From Candidatus Sumerlaeia bacterium (GTDB lineage Bacteria; Sumerlaeota; Sumerlaeia; SLMS01; JAHLLQ01), in assembly GCA_019634695.1 (NCBI GenBank), contig JAHCAW010000008.1, positions 46,225-110,224 of the forward strand: a DNA stretch of 64,000 bases. Reading direction: 5' to 3'. Shown here piece by piece: positions 19,434 through 27,731 of this stretch; within the stretch, counting starts at the first letter, position 1; each line of letters opens with the position of its first letter. The notes under the pieces are model-generated. The model was not told where the DNA came from and did no database searches. It saw nothing but the letters and a program-made list of their open reading frames with translations. The position numbers were made by a program, and so were the translations under genes.

Positions 19434-19874
19434 TCAGGGGAGCTTCTCCAGATCGAGCAGGTCCTGGAGCCGGCCGCTGGCCCGCTTGTTGACCATCAGG
19501 TCCTGCTTGCTGATGAATGGAATCTCGACGTCTTCGTGTTGGACAACCACACGCCTCGGATGGCAGTCCTCGAACTCCACGCCGGAGATATGGGTGAGGA
19601 CCTCGATGGTGTTGGGGGGCGGAAACATCCGCACCATCGCCTTCGGTGTCAGGAACAGCTCTGGGTCGACTCCGGTCGTGGGAAAAGCAAACTGCCCGAG
19701 GGCGGCGGCCACGCGCTCGGCGTTCCCACGGTCGTTGGCGATCCAGATGTCGAGGTCCTTCGTGCCTCGCGGATAACCGTGCAACCCGACCGCGTAGCCC
19801 CCGATCACCATGTACCTAGCCCCATGGGCATTCAATAACCTCAAGAGGTCCACGAAGTCCTTGGTCAACTGCAT
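19434..19874 (-). CDS. nucleotidyltransferase-fold protein (DUF6036/MNT-like), probable toxin-antitoxin component
   Basis: A 146-residue protein of the minimal nucleotidyltransferase type. The signature is GGYAVGLHGYPRGTKDLDIW, with GG before the helix and the D-x-D metal-binding pair DLD; VEIPFISKQDLMVNKRASGR follows, a C-terminal pattern seen in DUF6036 proteins, then LQDLLDLEKL. Members of this group occur in toxin-antitoxin and abortive-infection-like pairs and transfer nucleotides to partner proteins or tRNA; the target here is unknown. I took the ATG at 19874, which overlaps the 3' end of the upstream small gene by 59 bases, so translation is likely coupled. The frame is open to 19934, but that extension is low-complexity. 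It sits antisense between carA and carB. Confidence 0.8.
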   Translation of the reverse strand: MQLTKDFVDLLRLLNAHGARYMVIGGYAVGLHGYPRGTKDLDIWIANDRGNAERVAAALGQFAFPTTGVDPELFLTPKAMVRMFPPPNTIEVLTHISGVEFEDCHPRRVVVQHEDVEIPFISKQDLMVNKRASGRLQDLLDLEKLP

Positions 19875-20040
19875 CACCGTAGAGCACCCTCCGGATGATC
19901 TCGACCTCCTGAAGGCGGCGCTCGTAGGAGGCATGGCGCCAATATTCCCGATCCTGCTCCGCCGCCTCCTCGTGAGTCAGCACCAAGAGCACGGGTTCGG
20001 CGTCGCGAACCTCGAATGGGGGTGCCGATTGCGGTTCCAA
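19816..20040 (-). CDS. small partner protein of the nucleotidyltransferase (putative antitoxin)
   Basis: A 74-residue acidic helical protein starting at a TTG (20040) with GGGAG nine bases upstream. It carries THEEAAEQDREYWRHASYER and ends PLEVIECPWG. It is the first gene of a two-gene unit with the nucleotidyltransferase, which starts inside its 3' end. The order small gene then nucleotidyltransferase, with overlap, is the usual arrangement of toxin-antitoxin pairs. It is a diverged paralogue of the protein at 19013-19249. A good sigma70-type promoter lies at 20073-20101. The antitoxin role is inference from context only. Confidence 0.72.
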   Translation of the reverse strand: MEPQSAPPFEVRDAEPVLLVLTHEEAAEQDREYWRHASYERRLQEVEIIRRVLYGDAVDQGLRGPLEVIECPWG

Positions 20041-20072
20041 GGCTGTGCGCTCCCATCACGTAGTCAGTCCGG

Positions 20073-20101
20073 ATTCTGCACCGGAGCCGCCACCCTGTCA
20101 A
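20073..20101 (-). promoter_or_regulatory. candidate sigma70 promoter of the nucleotidyltransferase cassette
   Basis: On the minus strand, TTGACA (20096-20101) is followed after exactly 17 bases by CAGAAT (20073-20078), matching the -35 fully and the -10 in four of six positions. Transcription would start near 20066, some 26 bases before the TTG start of the small gene. The promoter lies in the short gap before carB and faces away from it. Confidence 0.55.
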
Positions 20102-20144
20102 GGTTGCCCTCCGACCCATCATCACCCTCAATACCCTCACAAGG

Positions 20145-23100
20145 ATGACCCCCGTGCCCCTTCCCACAGAACGCCCCAAGTACAAGACCGTCCTGATCCT
20201 GGGCTCGTCGGCCCTGAAGATCGGCGAGGCCGGCGAGTTCGACTACTCGGGCAGTCAGGCTATCAAGGCCCTGCGCGAGGAGGGCATCCGCACGATCGTC
20301 ATCAATCCCAACATCGCCACGATCCAGACCTCCGACTATCTGGCCGACGAGGTGTACTTCCTGCCCGTCACGCCCGAATTCGTCGAGCAGGTGATCCGCA
20401 AGGAACGCCCCGACGGCATCCTGCTCGGCGTCGGCGGCCAGACGGCGCTGAACTGCGGCCTGAAGCTCGACAAGGCCGGCGTGCTCGAGCGCTACGGCGT
20501 CAAGGTGCTCGGCACGCAGACCAAAGTGATCGAGGACACCGAGGACCGCGACCTGTTCGCGCGCCGGCTCGACGAGATCGGCGTGCTCGTCCCGCGCAGC
20601 CGCGCTGCCACCACCATGGCCGAAGCCCTCGCGATCGCCGAGGAACTCCAGTACCCGGTCATGCTGCGCATCGCCTACGCGCTCGGCGGACTCGGCTCCG
20701 GCATCTGCGCCGGACCCGACCAGTTGCGCGAGCGCGTCTCCAAGGCCCTCACCTACACGAACCAGGTGCTCATCGAGGAGTATCTGACGGGCTGGAAGGA
20801 GATCGAGTACGAGGTCGTCCGCGACGCCTGCGACAACTGCATCACCGTCTGCAACATGGAGAACTTCGACCCGTTGGGCATCCACACGGGCGAGTCGATC
20901 GTCGTGGCGCCGAGCCAGACGCTGACAAACGACGAGTACCACATGCTGCGCGAGATCGCGATCCGCACGATCCGCCATCTGGGCATCGTGGGCGAGTGCA
21001 ACATCCAGTACGCGCTGGATCCGCACTCGCGGGAGTACCGCGTGATCGAGGTCAACGCGCGGCTGTCGCGCAGCTCGGCGCTGGCGTCGAAGGCGACGGG
21101 CTATCCGCTCGCGTTCGTCGCCACGAAGCTTGCGCTGGGCTACGCGCTGCACGAGCTGCCCAACTCGATCACGAAGGTCACGAAGGCCTTCTTCGAGCCG
21201 GCGCTCGACTACATCGTGGTGAAGGTGCCGCGGTGGGACCTGAAGAAGTTCAAGGGCGTCTCGCGCCGCATCGGTTCGGGCATGAAGTCGGTCGGCGAGG
21301 TGATGGCGATCGGCCGCTCGTTCGAGGAGGCGATCCAGAAGGCGCTGCGCATGCTCGACATCGGCGCGCGTGGTCTCGTCGCCAACGACGAGGACGAGTT
21401 CACCTTCGAGGACCTGCGCGCCGAGCTGAGCCATCCGACGGAGCAGCGCGTCTTCGCCGTCGTCCAGGCCATCGAGCAGGGCATCAGCATCGACGAGATC
21501 CACCAGTTGTCGCACATCGACAAGTGGTTCCTGCGCAAGATCGAGCGCGTCGTGCAACTCGAGCGCGCCGTGCAGGCCGTCGGCACCGGCGTCGTCCCCG
21601 ACGACCTGTTGCTCGAGTGCAAGCGCGCCGGCTTCGCCGACAGCCAGATCGCCCGCATCGCCAAGCGCCCCGAGCCGATGATCCGCGAACGCCGCAAGAA
21701 GGCCGGCATCGTTCCGCGCGTCCGCCAGATCGACACCCTGGGCGCCGAGTATCCCGCCCAGACCAACTACCTCTATCTCTCCTACCACGGCGACGAGGAC
21801 GACGTCGAGTTCATCGAGTACAACTCCGTCCTGATCCTGGGCTCCGGCGCCTATCGCATCGGCTGCTCGGTCGAGTTCGACTGGTGCGCCGTCAACGCCG
21901 GCCTGACGCTGCGCAATCTCGGCTACACGACCGTCATGCTCAACTTCAACCCCGAGACGGTCAGCACCGACTACGACGAGTTCCACCACCTGTTCTTCGA
22001 CGAGATCTCGCTCGAGTCCGTGCGCGAGATCTGCGACAAGATCAACCCGCTGGGCGTGGTCGTGTCCGTGGGAGGCCAGTTGCCCAACAACCTGGCGGTG
22101 CACCTGCGCGACTGCGGCATCAACGTGCTGGGCACGTCGCCCGACAACATCGACATGGCCGAGAACCGTCGCAAGTTCTCCGCGATGCTCGACGAGTTGA
22201 AGATCGACCAACCCGAGTGGGCCGAGCTGACCTCCAACGAGGAGGCCACCGCGTTCGCCGGCAAGGTCGGCTATCCCGTGCTCGTGCGCCCGTCCTACGT
22301 GCTTAGCGGCGCGGCCATGGCCGTCGCCTCCACCCAGAGCGAACTCGAGAAGTACCTGCGCAAGGCCGCCCGCGTCTCGAAGGAATTCCCCACCGTCATC
22401 AGCAAGTTCCTCGAGAACGCCAAGGAGATCGAGTACGACGCCGTGGCCCGCAAGGGCGAGATCGTCGCCTACGCCATCTCCGAGCATGTCGAGAACGCCG
22501 GCGTGCACAGCGGCGACGCCACTCTCGTGCTGCCGCCGCAGCGCACCTACCTCGAGACCATCCGCCAGATTCGCTCCATCGCGGCCCGCATTGCCCGTCG
22601 CCTGCACATCAACGGGCCCTTCAACATCCAGTTCATCGCCAAGAACAACTCGGTCAAGGTGATCGAGTGCAATCTGCGCGCCTCGCGCAGCTTCCCCTTC
22701 GTCTCCAAGGTGCTGAACCGCAACTTCATCGACGTGGCGATGCGCGTGATCATGGGCAAGTACGTCGAGAAGGACGAGTTCTCGCTCTTCGAACTCGACC
22801 ATGTCGGCGTCAAGGCGCCGCAGTTCTCCTTCACGCGCCTCGAAGGTGCGGACCCGACGTTGGGCGTCGAGATGGCCTCGACGGGCGAGGTCGCCTGCTT
22901 CGGCAAGGACTTCCACGAGGCCTTCGTCAAGGCTCTCATCTCGGTGGGCTACCGCCTGCCGATCTCGTCGATTCTGCTCTCGACGGGTCCGGTCGAATCG
23001 AAGAGCGAGATGCTCGAGGCGACGCGCATGTTCGAGTCGGCCGGCATCAAGCTCTACGCCACGCCCGGCACCGCCACCTTTCTGGAGCAGAACGGCGTGC

Positions 23101-23387
23101 GCGCCTCCGTCCTTCACTGGCCCCTCGAGGATCAGCATCCCAAGACCGTCGACTACATCAAGGAGCACAAGGTCGACCTGGTCATCAACATCCCGAAGAA
23201 CTTCCAGGAAGAGGAACTGACGAACGACTACATCATCCGGCGCACGGCGGTGGACTACAACGTGCCGCTGATCACGAACCGCCAGATTGCGATGCGGCTC
23301 GCCGAGGCGCTGGCAGCACGTCGCGGCAACGCGTTCGAGATCGAAAGCTGGAAGACCTACATCCAGGGCGTGCCCGTGGCGAAGTGA
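20145..23387 (+). CDS. carB: carbamoyl-phosphate synthase large subunit, eukaryote (CAD/CPS1)-like
   Basis: A 1,080-residue enzyme with two ATP-grasp halves that makes carbamoyl phosphate from bicarbonate, ammonia and two ATP, followed by an MGS-like allosteric domain (ISSILLSTGPVESKSEM onward). The first half shows EAGEFDYSGSQAIKALREEG and GWKEIEYEVVRDACDNCITV; the second half shows GSGAYRIGCSVEFDWCAVNA, NFNPETVSTDYDEFHH and SVGGQLPNNLAVHL. VEFDWC and GGQLPNN-type phrases are what I know from animal CAD and CPS1 rather than from the common bacterial CarB. The ATG at 20145 touches its AAGG; a GTG at 20154 would place AAGG at a better distance, so the start may be three codons later. Upstream carA is separated from it by about 1.2 kb. 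Confidence 0.95.
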   Translation: MTPVPLPTERPKYKTVLILGSSALKIGEAGEFDYSGSQAIKALREEGIRTIVINPNIATIQTSDYLADEVYFLPVTPEFVEQVIRKERPDGILLGVGGQTALNCGLKLDKAGVLERYGVKVLGTQTKVIEDTEDRDLFARRLDEIGVLVPRSRAATTMAEALAIAEELQYPVMLRIAYALGGLGSGICAGPDQLRERVSKALTYTNQVLIEEYLTGWKEIEYEVVRDACDNCITVCNMENFDPLGIHTGESIVVAPSQTLTNDEYHMLREIAIRTIRHLGIVGECNIQYALDPHSREYRVIEVNARLSRSSALASKATGYPLAFVATKLALGYALHELPNSITKVTKAFFEPALDYIVVKVPRWDLKKFKGVSRRIGSGMKSVGEVMAIGRSFEEAIQKALRMLDIGARGLVANDEDEFTFEDLRAELSHPTEQRVFAVVQAIEQGISIDEIHQLSHIDKWFLRKIERVVQLERAVQAVGTGVVPDDLLLECKRAGFADSQIARIAKRPEPMIRERRKKAGIVPRVRQIDTLGAEYPAQTNYLYLSYHGDEDDVEFIEYNSVLILGSGAYRIGCSVEFDWCAVNAGLTLRNLGYTTVMLNFNPETVSTDYDEFHHLFFDEISLESVREICDKINPLGVVVSVGGQLPNNLAVHLRDCGINVLGTSPDNIDMAENRRKFSAMLDELKIDQPEWAELTSNEEATAFAGKVGYPVLVRPSYVLSGAAMAVASTQSELEKYLRKAARVSKEFPTVISKFLENAKEIEYDAVARKGEIVAYAISEHVENAGVHSGDATLVLPPQRTYLETIRQIRSIAARIARRLHINGPFNIQFIAKNNSVKVIECNLRASRSFPFVSKVLNRNFIDVAMRVIMGKYVEKDEFSLFELDHVGVKAPQFSFTRLEGADPTLGVEMASTGEVACFGKDFHEAFVKALISVGYRLPISSILLSTGPVESKSEMLEATRMFESAGIKLYATPGTATFLEQNGVRASVLHWPLEDQHPKTVDYIKEHKVDLVINIPKNFQEEELTNDYIIRRTAVDYNVPLITNRQIAMRLAEALAARRGNAFEIESWKTYIQGVPVAK

Positions 23388-23396
23388 GGCCGCGGC

Positions 23397-25580
23397 TCAC
23401 TCGCGGCGTGCACTGATGACGGCAACGGTGTCGTCCGGCGGCAGTTGGGCCACCTCGACGCGTGCGACGGAGATCATCTGCGCGCGCTCGACGAGTCCGG
23501 TCAGGTCGACGATCTGGCCGGGCTTGACGACGTAGACGTCGGGCGGCACCTCGCCGGCGTCGCCGTAAGTGGTGAACTCGGAGATCACCTTGCCGAGCAG
23601 CTCCTCGATCTGGCCCGCGGGCGCGATGTCCACGCGCGCGTCGGGCACTTGCAGGCGCACGATGCCCTCGCGGTCCACGACGATGGCCGGCGTCCAGAGT
23701 GTCGTCAGCAGCCCCAGCAGGATGCGGCGCGGCTTCTCGCCCAGATAGACCTGCATCCACTGCGGGCCGGGTGTCAGGCACTTCATGTGTCCGGGCATTG
23801 CGATGCCGGCAGTCTTCGCGGCCAGCGCCTGCAAGGCCTCGTCGGACGGCAGCTCGCCGCCAAGCGACCGCGTGCGCAGCTCCGGTGTCCCGCGCGCCGT
23901 TGCCGACACGCGCTTGGTCTGACGATCCACTTCGACGACCACCTCGATGGAGTCCGCGTCGGCGCCCATGCGCTGCACCGATTCGAACGCCTCCTTGCGC
24001 AGCGCCACCAGGTCCGACTCCGACGGGTTCAGGATCGTGCGCTCGACGGTGTCCTGGATGATGCCCAGCGCGACGCCGATCGCGGAGATGACCTCGTTGT
24101 TGCGCGCGATGCGATGCTCCAGTCCCATCTTCTTCGCGGCGTAGGGCACGATCGCCTCGGCGCCGCCGCCTCCGCCCACGAACGCGATCGCGCGGTTCTT
24201 CAGCTTGTGCTCCTCGCGCATCGCCTTGACCACCGGCACGATCTTGCGCGCGCACAGCTCCTGGATGCGCTCGGCCAGCGCCTCGGTCGGCATGCTCAGC
24301 CACTTCGCCACACTGTTGAAGCACTCGCGCGTGCTGCGCTCGTCGCCGCGCGCGTAGCCCGACACCAGCCCAAGGATGTTCGCCGCGCCCGTTGGCGTCA
24401 GCGTCGCCGACGGCTTCTCCTCGCCATTGATCCGCAGCGCGAGATAGTCGTCCGGGTCGCCCTCGATCGGCCGGATCGTCAACGGCTCCACAGCCTCGAC
24501 GTCCTTCGTGAATGCCTCGTATCCCAGACCCGCGATGTGCGCGCTGCGCGGGCCCACCTCGACCACCTTGCCGCCGCGCACGCGCGGCACCGATCCGCCC
24601 GCAATGCCCACCGTCCGCACGTCCAGCGTCTTGACGTAGAGCCGGAAGCCGCCGATCTCGCCGTGCGTCACGATCGGCCGCCCGTTGCGGATCACGCAGA
24701 TGTCCGACGTCGTGCCGCCCACCTCGACCATGCAGCCGTCGGTGATGCGCTCGTACATCAGGGCCGCGGCGACGCCGGCCGCGGGACCCGACAGCATCGT
24801 CAGGATCGGGCGCTTGCGCATCTCCTCGATGTTCATGATGCCGCCGTCGCTGCGCATCACCATCAGCGGCGCCGCGATGCCGCTCTCGCGCACGGCCTTC
24901 TCCGTCATGTTCGCCGTCTCGAGCATCTTCGGCAGCATCGAGGCATTGACGACGGCCGTGCGCGTGCGCACGCGCAGCCCGTATAGCTGCGACAGCGCGC
25001 TGCTCGCGCAGGCCGGCACGCCCATCTCCATCGCGATCGCCGCCACGCGCTCCTCGCGCCGCGGGTCGTCCACGCCGAACGACTCCGACGCCACGATCAC
25101 TTGGCACTTTTCGGCCTCGACCAACTCGCGCACGGCCGCGCGAATCCGGTCGTCGTCGAACTCCTTCTCGGTGTCGAGGAACCGCAGCGCGGTCTTGAGG
25201 AACTTGCCGGGGGAGAGCTCGAGCTTGCCGAGTTGCACCTCGCGCCGGGCGCGGATCGCACCGGCACCGCTCGACATGCCGACGATGCCGACCTTCGCCA
25301 CGTCGCCCTCGATCAGCGCGTTCGTCGCCTGCGTGGTCGAGTGCGCGATCAGGATCACCTCGTCCGGGGCGATGCCGGTGCGCTCGAGCAGGCGCTGCAT
25401 GGACTCGACGACGCCGCGGGCCACGCCTTCGCGCGCCGTGTGCGTTGTTGGAACGACGGCCTTGCCGACGAGATCCATCGTCGCCAGGTCCACGGCAACG
25501 GCGTGCGTGAACGTGCCACCGACGTCGATGCCGATCTTGATACGGCGTGTGTGCTGGGACGTGTTGGGCCGGGCTTCCAT
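23397..25580 (-). CDS. hydantoinase/oxoprolinase family protein (hydantoinase A-like)
   Basis: A 727-residue member of the family that includes N-methylhydantoinase A, 5-oxoprolinase and acetone carboxylase beta subunits, which use ATP to open cyclic amides or activate substrates. The N-terminal ASKHA-fold phosphate loop is GIDVGGTFTHAV (residues 17-28), with AHSTTQATNALIEGD, RSDGGIMNIEE, SGPAAGVAAA and VEVGGTTSDICV giving the typical hydantoinase A core, and VGGGGGAEAI near residue 470. No hydantoinase B partner is adjacent. It lies 36 bases after the permease gene on the same strand, so the permease probably imports its substrate. The exact substrate cannot be read from sequence. Confidence 0.85.
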   Translation of the reverse strand: MEARPNTSQHTRRIKIGIDVGGTFTHAVAVDLATMDLVGKAVVPTTHTAREGVARGVVESMQRLLERTGIAPDEVILIAHSTTQATNALIEGDVAKVGIVGMSSGAGAIRARREVQLGKLELSPGKFLKTALRFLDTEKEFDDDRIRAAVRELVEAEKCQVIVASESFGVDDPRREERVAAIAMEMGVPACASSALSQLYGLRVRTRTAVVNASMLPKMLETANMTEKAVRESGIAAPLMVMRSDGGIMNIEEMRKRPILTMLSGPAAGVAAALMYERITDGCMVEVGGTTSDICVIRNGRPIVTHGEIGGFRLYVKTLDVRTVGIAGGSVPRVRGGKVVEVGPRSAHIAGLGYEAFTKDVEAVEPLTIRPIEGDPDDYLALRINGEEKPSATLTPTGAANILGLVSGYARGDERSTRECFNSVAKWLSMPTEALAERIQELCARKIVPVVKAMREEHKLKNRAIAFVGGGGGAEAIVPYAAKKMGLEHRIARNNEVISAIGVALGIIQDTVERTILNPSESDLVALRKEAFESVQRMGADADSIEVVVEVDRQTKRVSATARGTPELRTRSLGGELPSDEALQALAAKTAGIAMPGHMKCLTPGPQWMQVYLGEKPRRILLGLLTTLWTPAIVVDREGIVRLQVPDARVDIAPAGQIEELLGKVISEFTTYGDAGEVPPDVYVVKPGQIVDLTGLVERAQMISVARVEVAQLPPDDTVAVISARRE

Positions 25581-25616
25581 CGGTTGCGCTGTCTCCTGTC
25601 GGTCCGCCTGGTCTTG

Positions 25617-27600
25617 TCAGAAGTACATCAACGCCCCGAGGGCGAGTCCCGCCACCGCCAGCACCCAGATGTATGGCAGCGTCTTGAGCATCAGCGCCTG
25701 CACGTCCACGCGCAGCTCGTTCGCGATCCAGACGTTGTGCGTGTTCGTCGGATCGCAGATGCCCTGCACCTGGCCGACGCTGAGCAGCATCGCCATGATC
25801 GCCGCGGCCGGCACGACGTCGGCCGTCAGGAACAGCGCCGCCACGCCGAAGCCCAGCCCCCAGACGTTGAGCGGGCCGCGGTACAGCGCCAGCGGTGCAC
25901 GCCGAACACGATCACACGTACGACAGCGGGTTCTTCGGCAGCGCCGCCTCCAGCAGAGGCCGCATCGACGACGTCACCGGCCAGCCGGCACCGAATCCCG
26001 GAGGCCCGATCACCGCGCACACCAGAATGCCGATTCCCACCATCAGCAACACCGCCGGCAGCACGCTCGCACTGCCCTGGATCATGCTCTGCACCGCCAT
26101 GCTCTTCGATCCCGGGCGCAGCGTCGCCAGCACCGCGTACACGAACCCCAGCGCCAGCCCCGCGTTCACGTCCAGATCGTAGATGATAATCAGCCCCAGC
26201 GGCAGCACCGGGATCAGGTAGGCGTACCACTTCACCGAGACGATCTGTTTGCGCCATGTGGGCACGCGGGCCAGCAGGTCCCAGAGGATCAACCCAAGCA
26301 GTCCGATCAGCACGAGGCCGAAGCCGATGCGCAGGCCCTTGAGCCAGACCGGGACGACCGGGACGAAAGCATAACGCGCCTGGCTGAAGGCGATCTCGAA
26401 GGTCTCCGCCCCGGCGCGCGGCGTCACGGCCACGGCGGCCAGCGCCGCGCCGCGCAGGTCGGCGAGCGACGCGACGCCCAGCTCCGCGGGCGTCAGCGTG
26501 AAGTTCAGCACCGCGCCGGGCGTGAGCGTGCGCTCGAAGTTGCCGCCGGTGCCGTCCGCGCGTGTGAACCGCAGCCGCAGCGCGCCGGCGAAGTTCGCCC
26601 GCGCCGAGAAGGTGAAGTCCTTGAATTCGGCCAGCTCGCGGTCGCGCAACGCCTCGAAGCCCGGCAGTGCGAGCCACGCGCCGATGTCGTCGGCGTCGAG
26701 CAGCTCAACGGGCTCGCCACGCTCGTCGAGTCCGTAGCGCACGACCGCCCGGCCCTCGTCGAACTCGAGCGACCCGGATCCCTGCACGGCACGCCATTGG
26801 CCGGCGAAAACCGGCTCGAACACCGGCAACGGCGCCGTCGCCCCGCGATGCGAGACCACGATCGCGCCGATGGCCAGCGTCGCCGCTCCGCCCACCACGG
26901 CCAGCAGCGTCAGCGCCTGACGCATCGACTGCAATGCGCGGGCCCGCATCAGCTCCACCACGATGAACACCAGCCCCGTCACGCCCATCAGCAGGAACAT
27001 CACCATCGCGAACGTGCGCACTTCCTTCTGCGGCAGGCCGAGCACGTTGATATACAGGGCCCAGGCCTGTGCGTTCATCACGCCGCCCATCGACAGGCCG
27101 ATCAGCAGAATCCCGCCCGCCACCGGCGGCGGCACACCCACCGTGGCCAGCATCGGCATCACCACGATCGCCACCATGATGATCGCCCCCAGCCCGCCGA
27201 TCGTCGTGAAGATCGCCGCCACCAGCAGCATCGACAGGAACGCCACCATCAGCGGGTTGTCGCCGATCAATTCGGCGCCGTGCTTGATCATGTTCTCGGC
27301 CACGCCGCTCTTCTGCATGATGAAGGAGAGCATGCCGCCGAACAGCGCGGCGATCATCGCCTCGGCCAGGCGGAACGAACCCAGCGCCAGGACGCCGCGC
27401 AGGATGTCGCGCCGCAGGTCCATCGCCGGTGCTTCGGGCATCCAGCCGACCGCCTGAATCGCCCAGGCGCCCAGCGCGATCGCCAGCCCCATCAGCGGCA
27501 GCGCCAGCAGCGCCGGCAGCTTGCGCGAGATCATCAGCCCCGCGCCCAGCACGAAGATCACCAGAATCAGCAGACCGACGAGGAGCGAGCCGTTGTCCAT
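25617..27600 (-). pseudogene. IT-superfamily permease with a soluble insertion, broken by two close indels
   Basis: The main frame runs from the ATG at 27600 for 562 codons to a TGA at 25912; the rest of the protein continues in another frame to 25617. Homologous-looking text can be followed as NPLSYV, IVFGV, then PLALYRGPLNVWGLGFGVAA and TNTHNVWIANELRVDVQALM. Restoring it needs a net +2 base change near 25910 (an extra GT in TACGTGTGATC) and a -1 change near 25895, within about 25 bases. The protein has about 12 membrane segments and resembles citrate/dicarboxylate transporters (TTIGGLGAIIMVAIVVMPML; GLSMGGVMNAQAW). Between two membrane blocks (about residues 260-400) is a soluble beta-rich domain. 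It is co-directional with the hydantoinase gene. It may be a true pseudogene or a consensus error. Confidence 0.75.
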
Positions 27601-27731
27601 GGGGGGCGTATTCCGTGGTGCAGCCCGCCGCCGGGCGGGACGAGTTTACTCAAAGATTTTAGTTAAGAGGCCCAAGCACGGGCCCCAAGTCAAGCGCGGA
27701 ACGCCCCGCGCCCGGCGATTCCGCCCCGGGG

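Noticed and set aside
20064..23168. A 1,034-codon open frame antisense to carB
   Set aside because: It reads mainly leucine, aspartate, histidine and valine in a pattern that mirrors carB codons; no motif or ribosome-binding site supports it.
23397..27600. Hydantoinase plus permease as a complete hydantoin-degradation operon
   Set aside because: No hydantoinase B subunit, racemase or carbamoylase is present, so only a general family assignment is justified.
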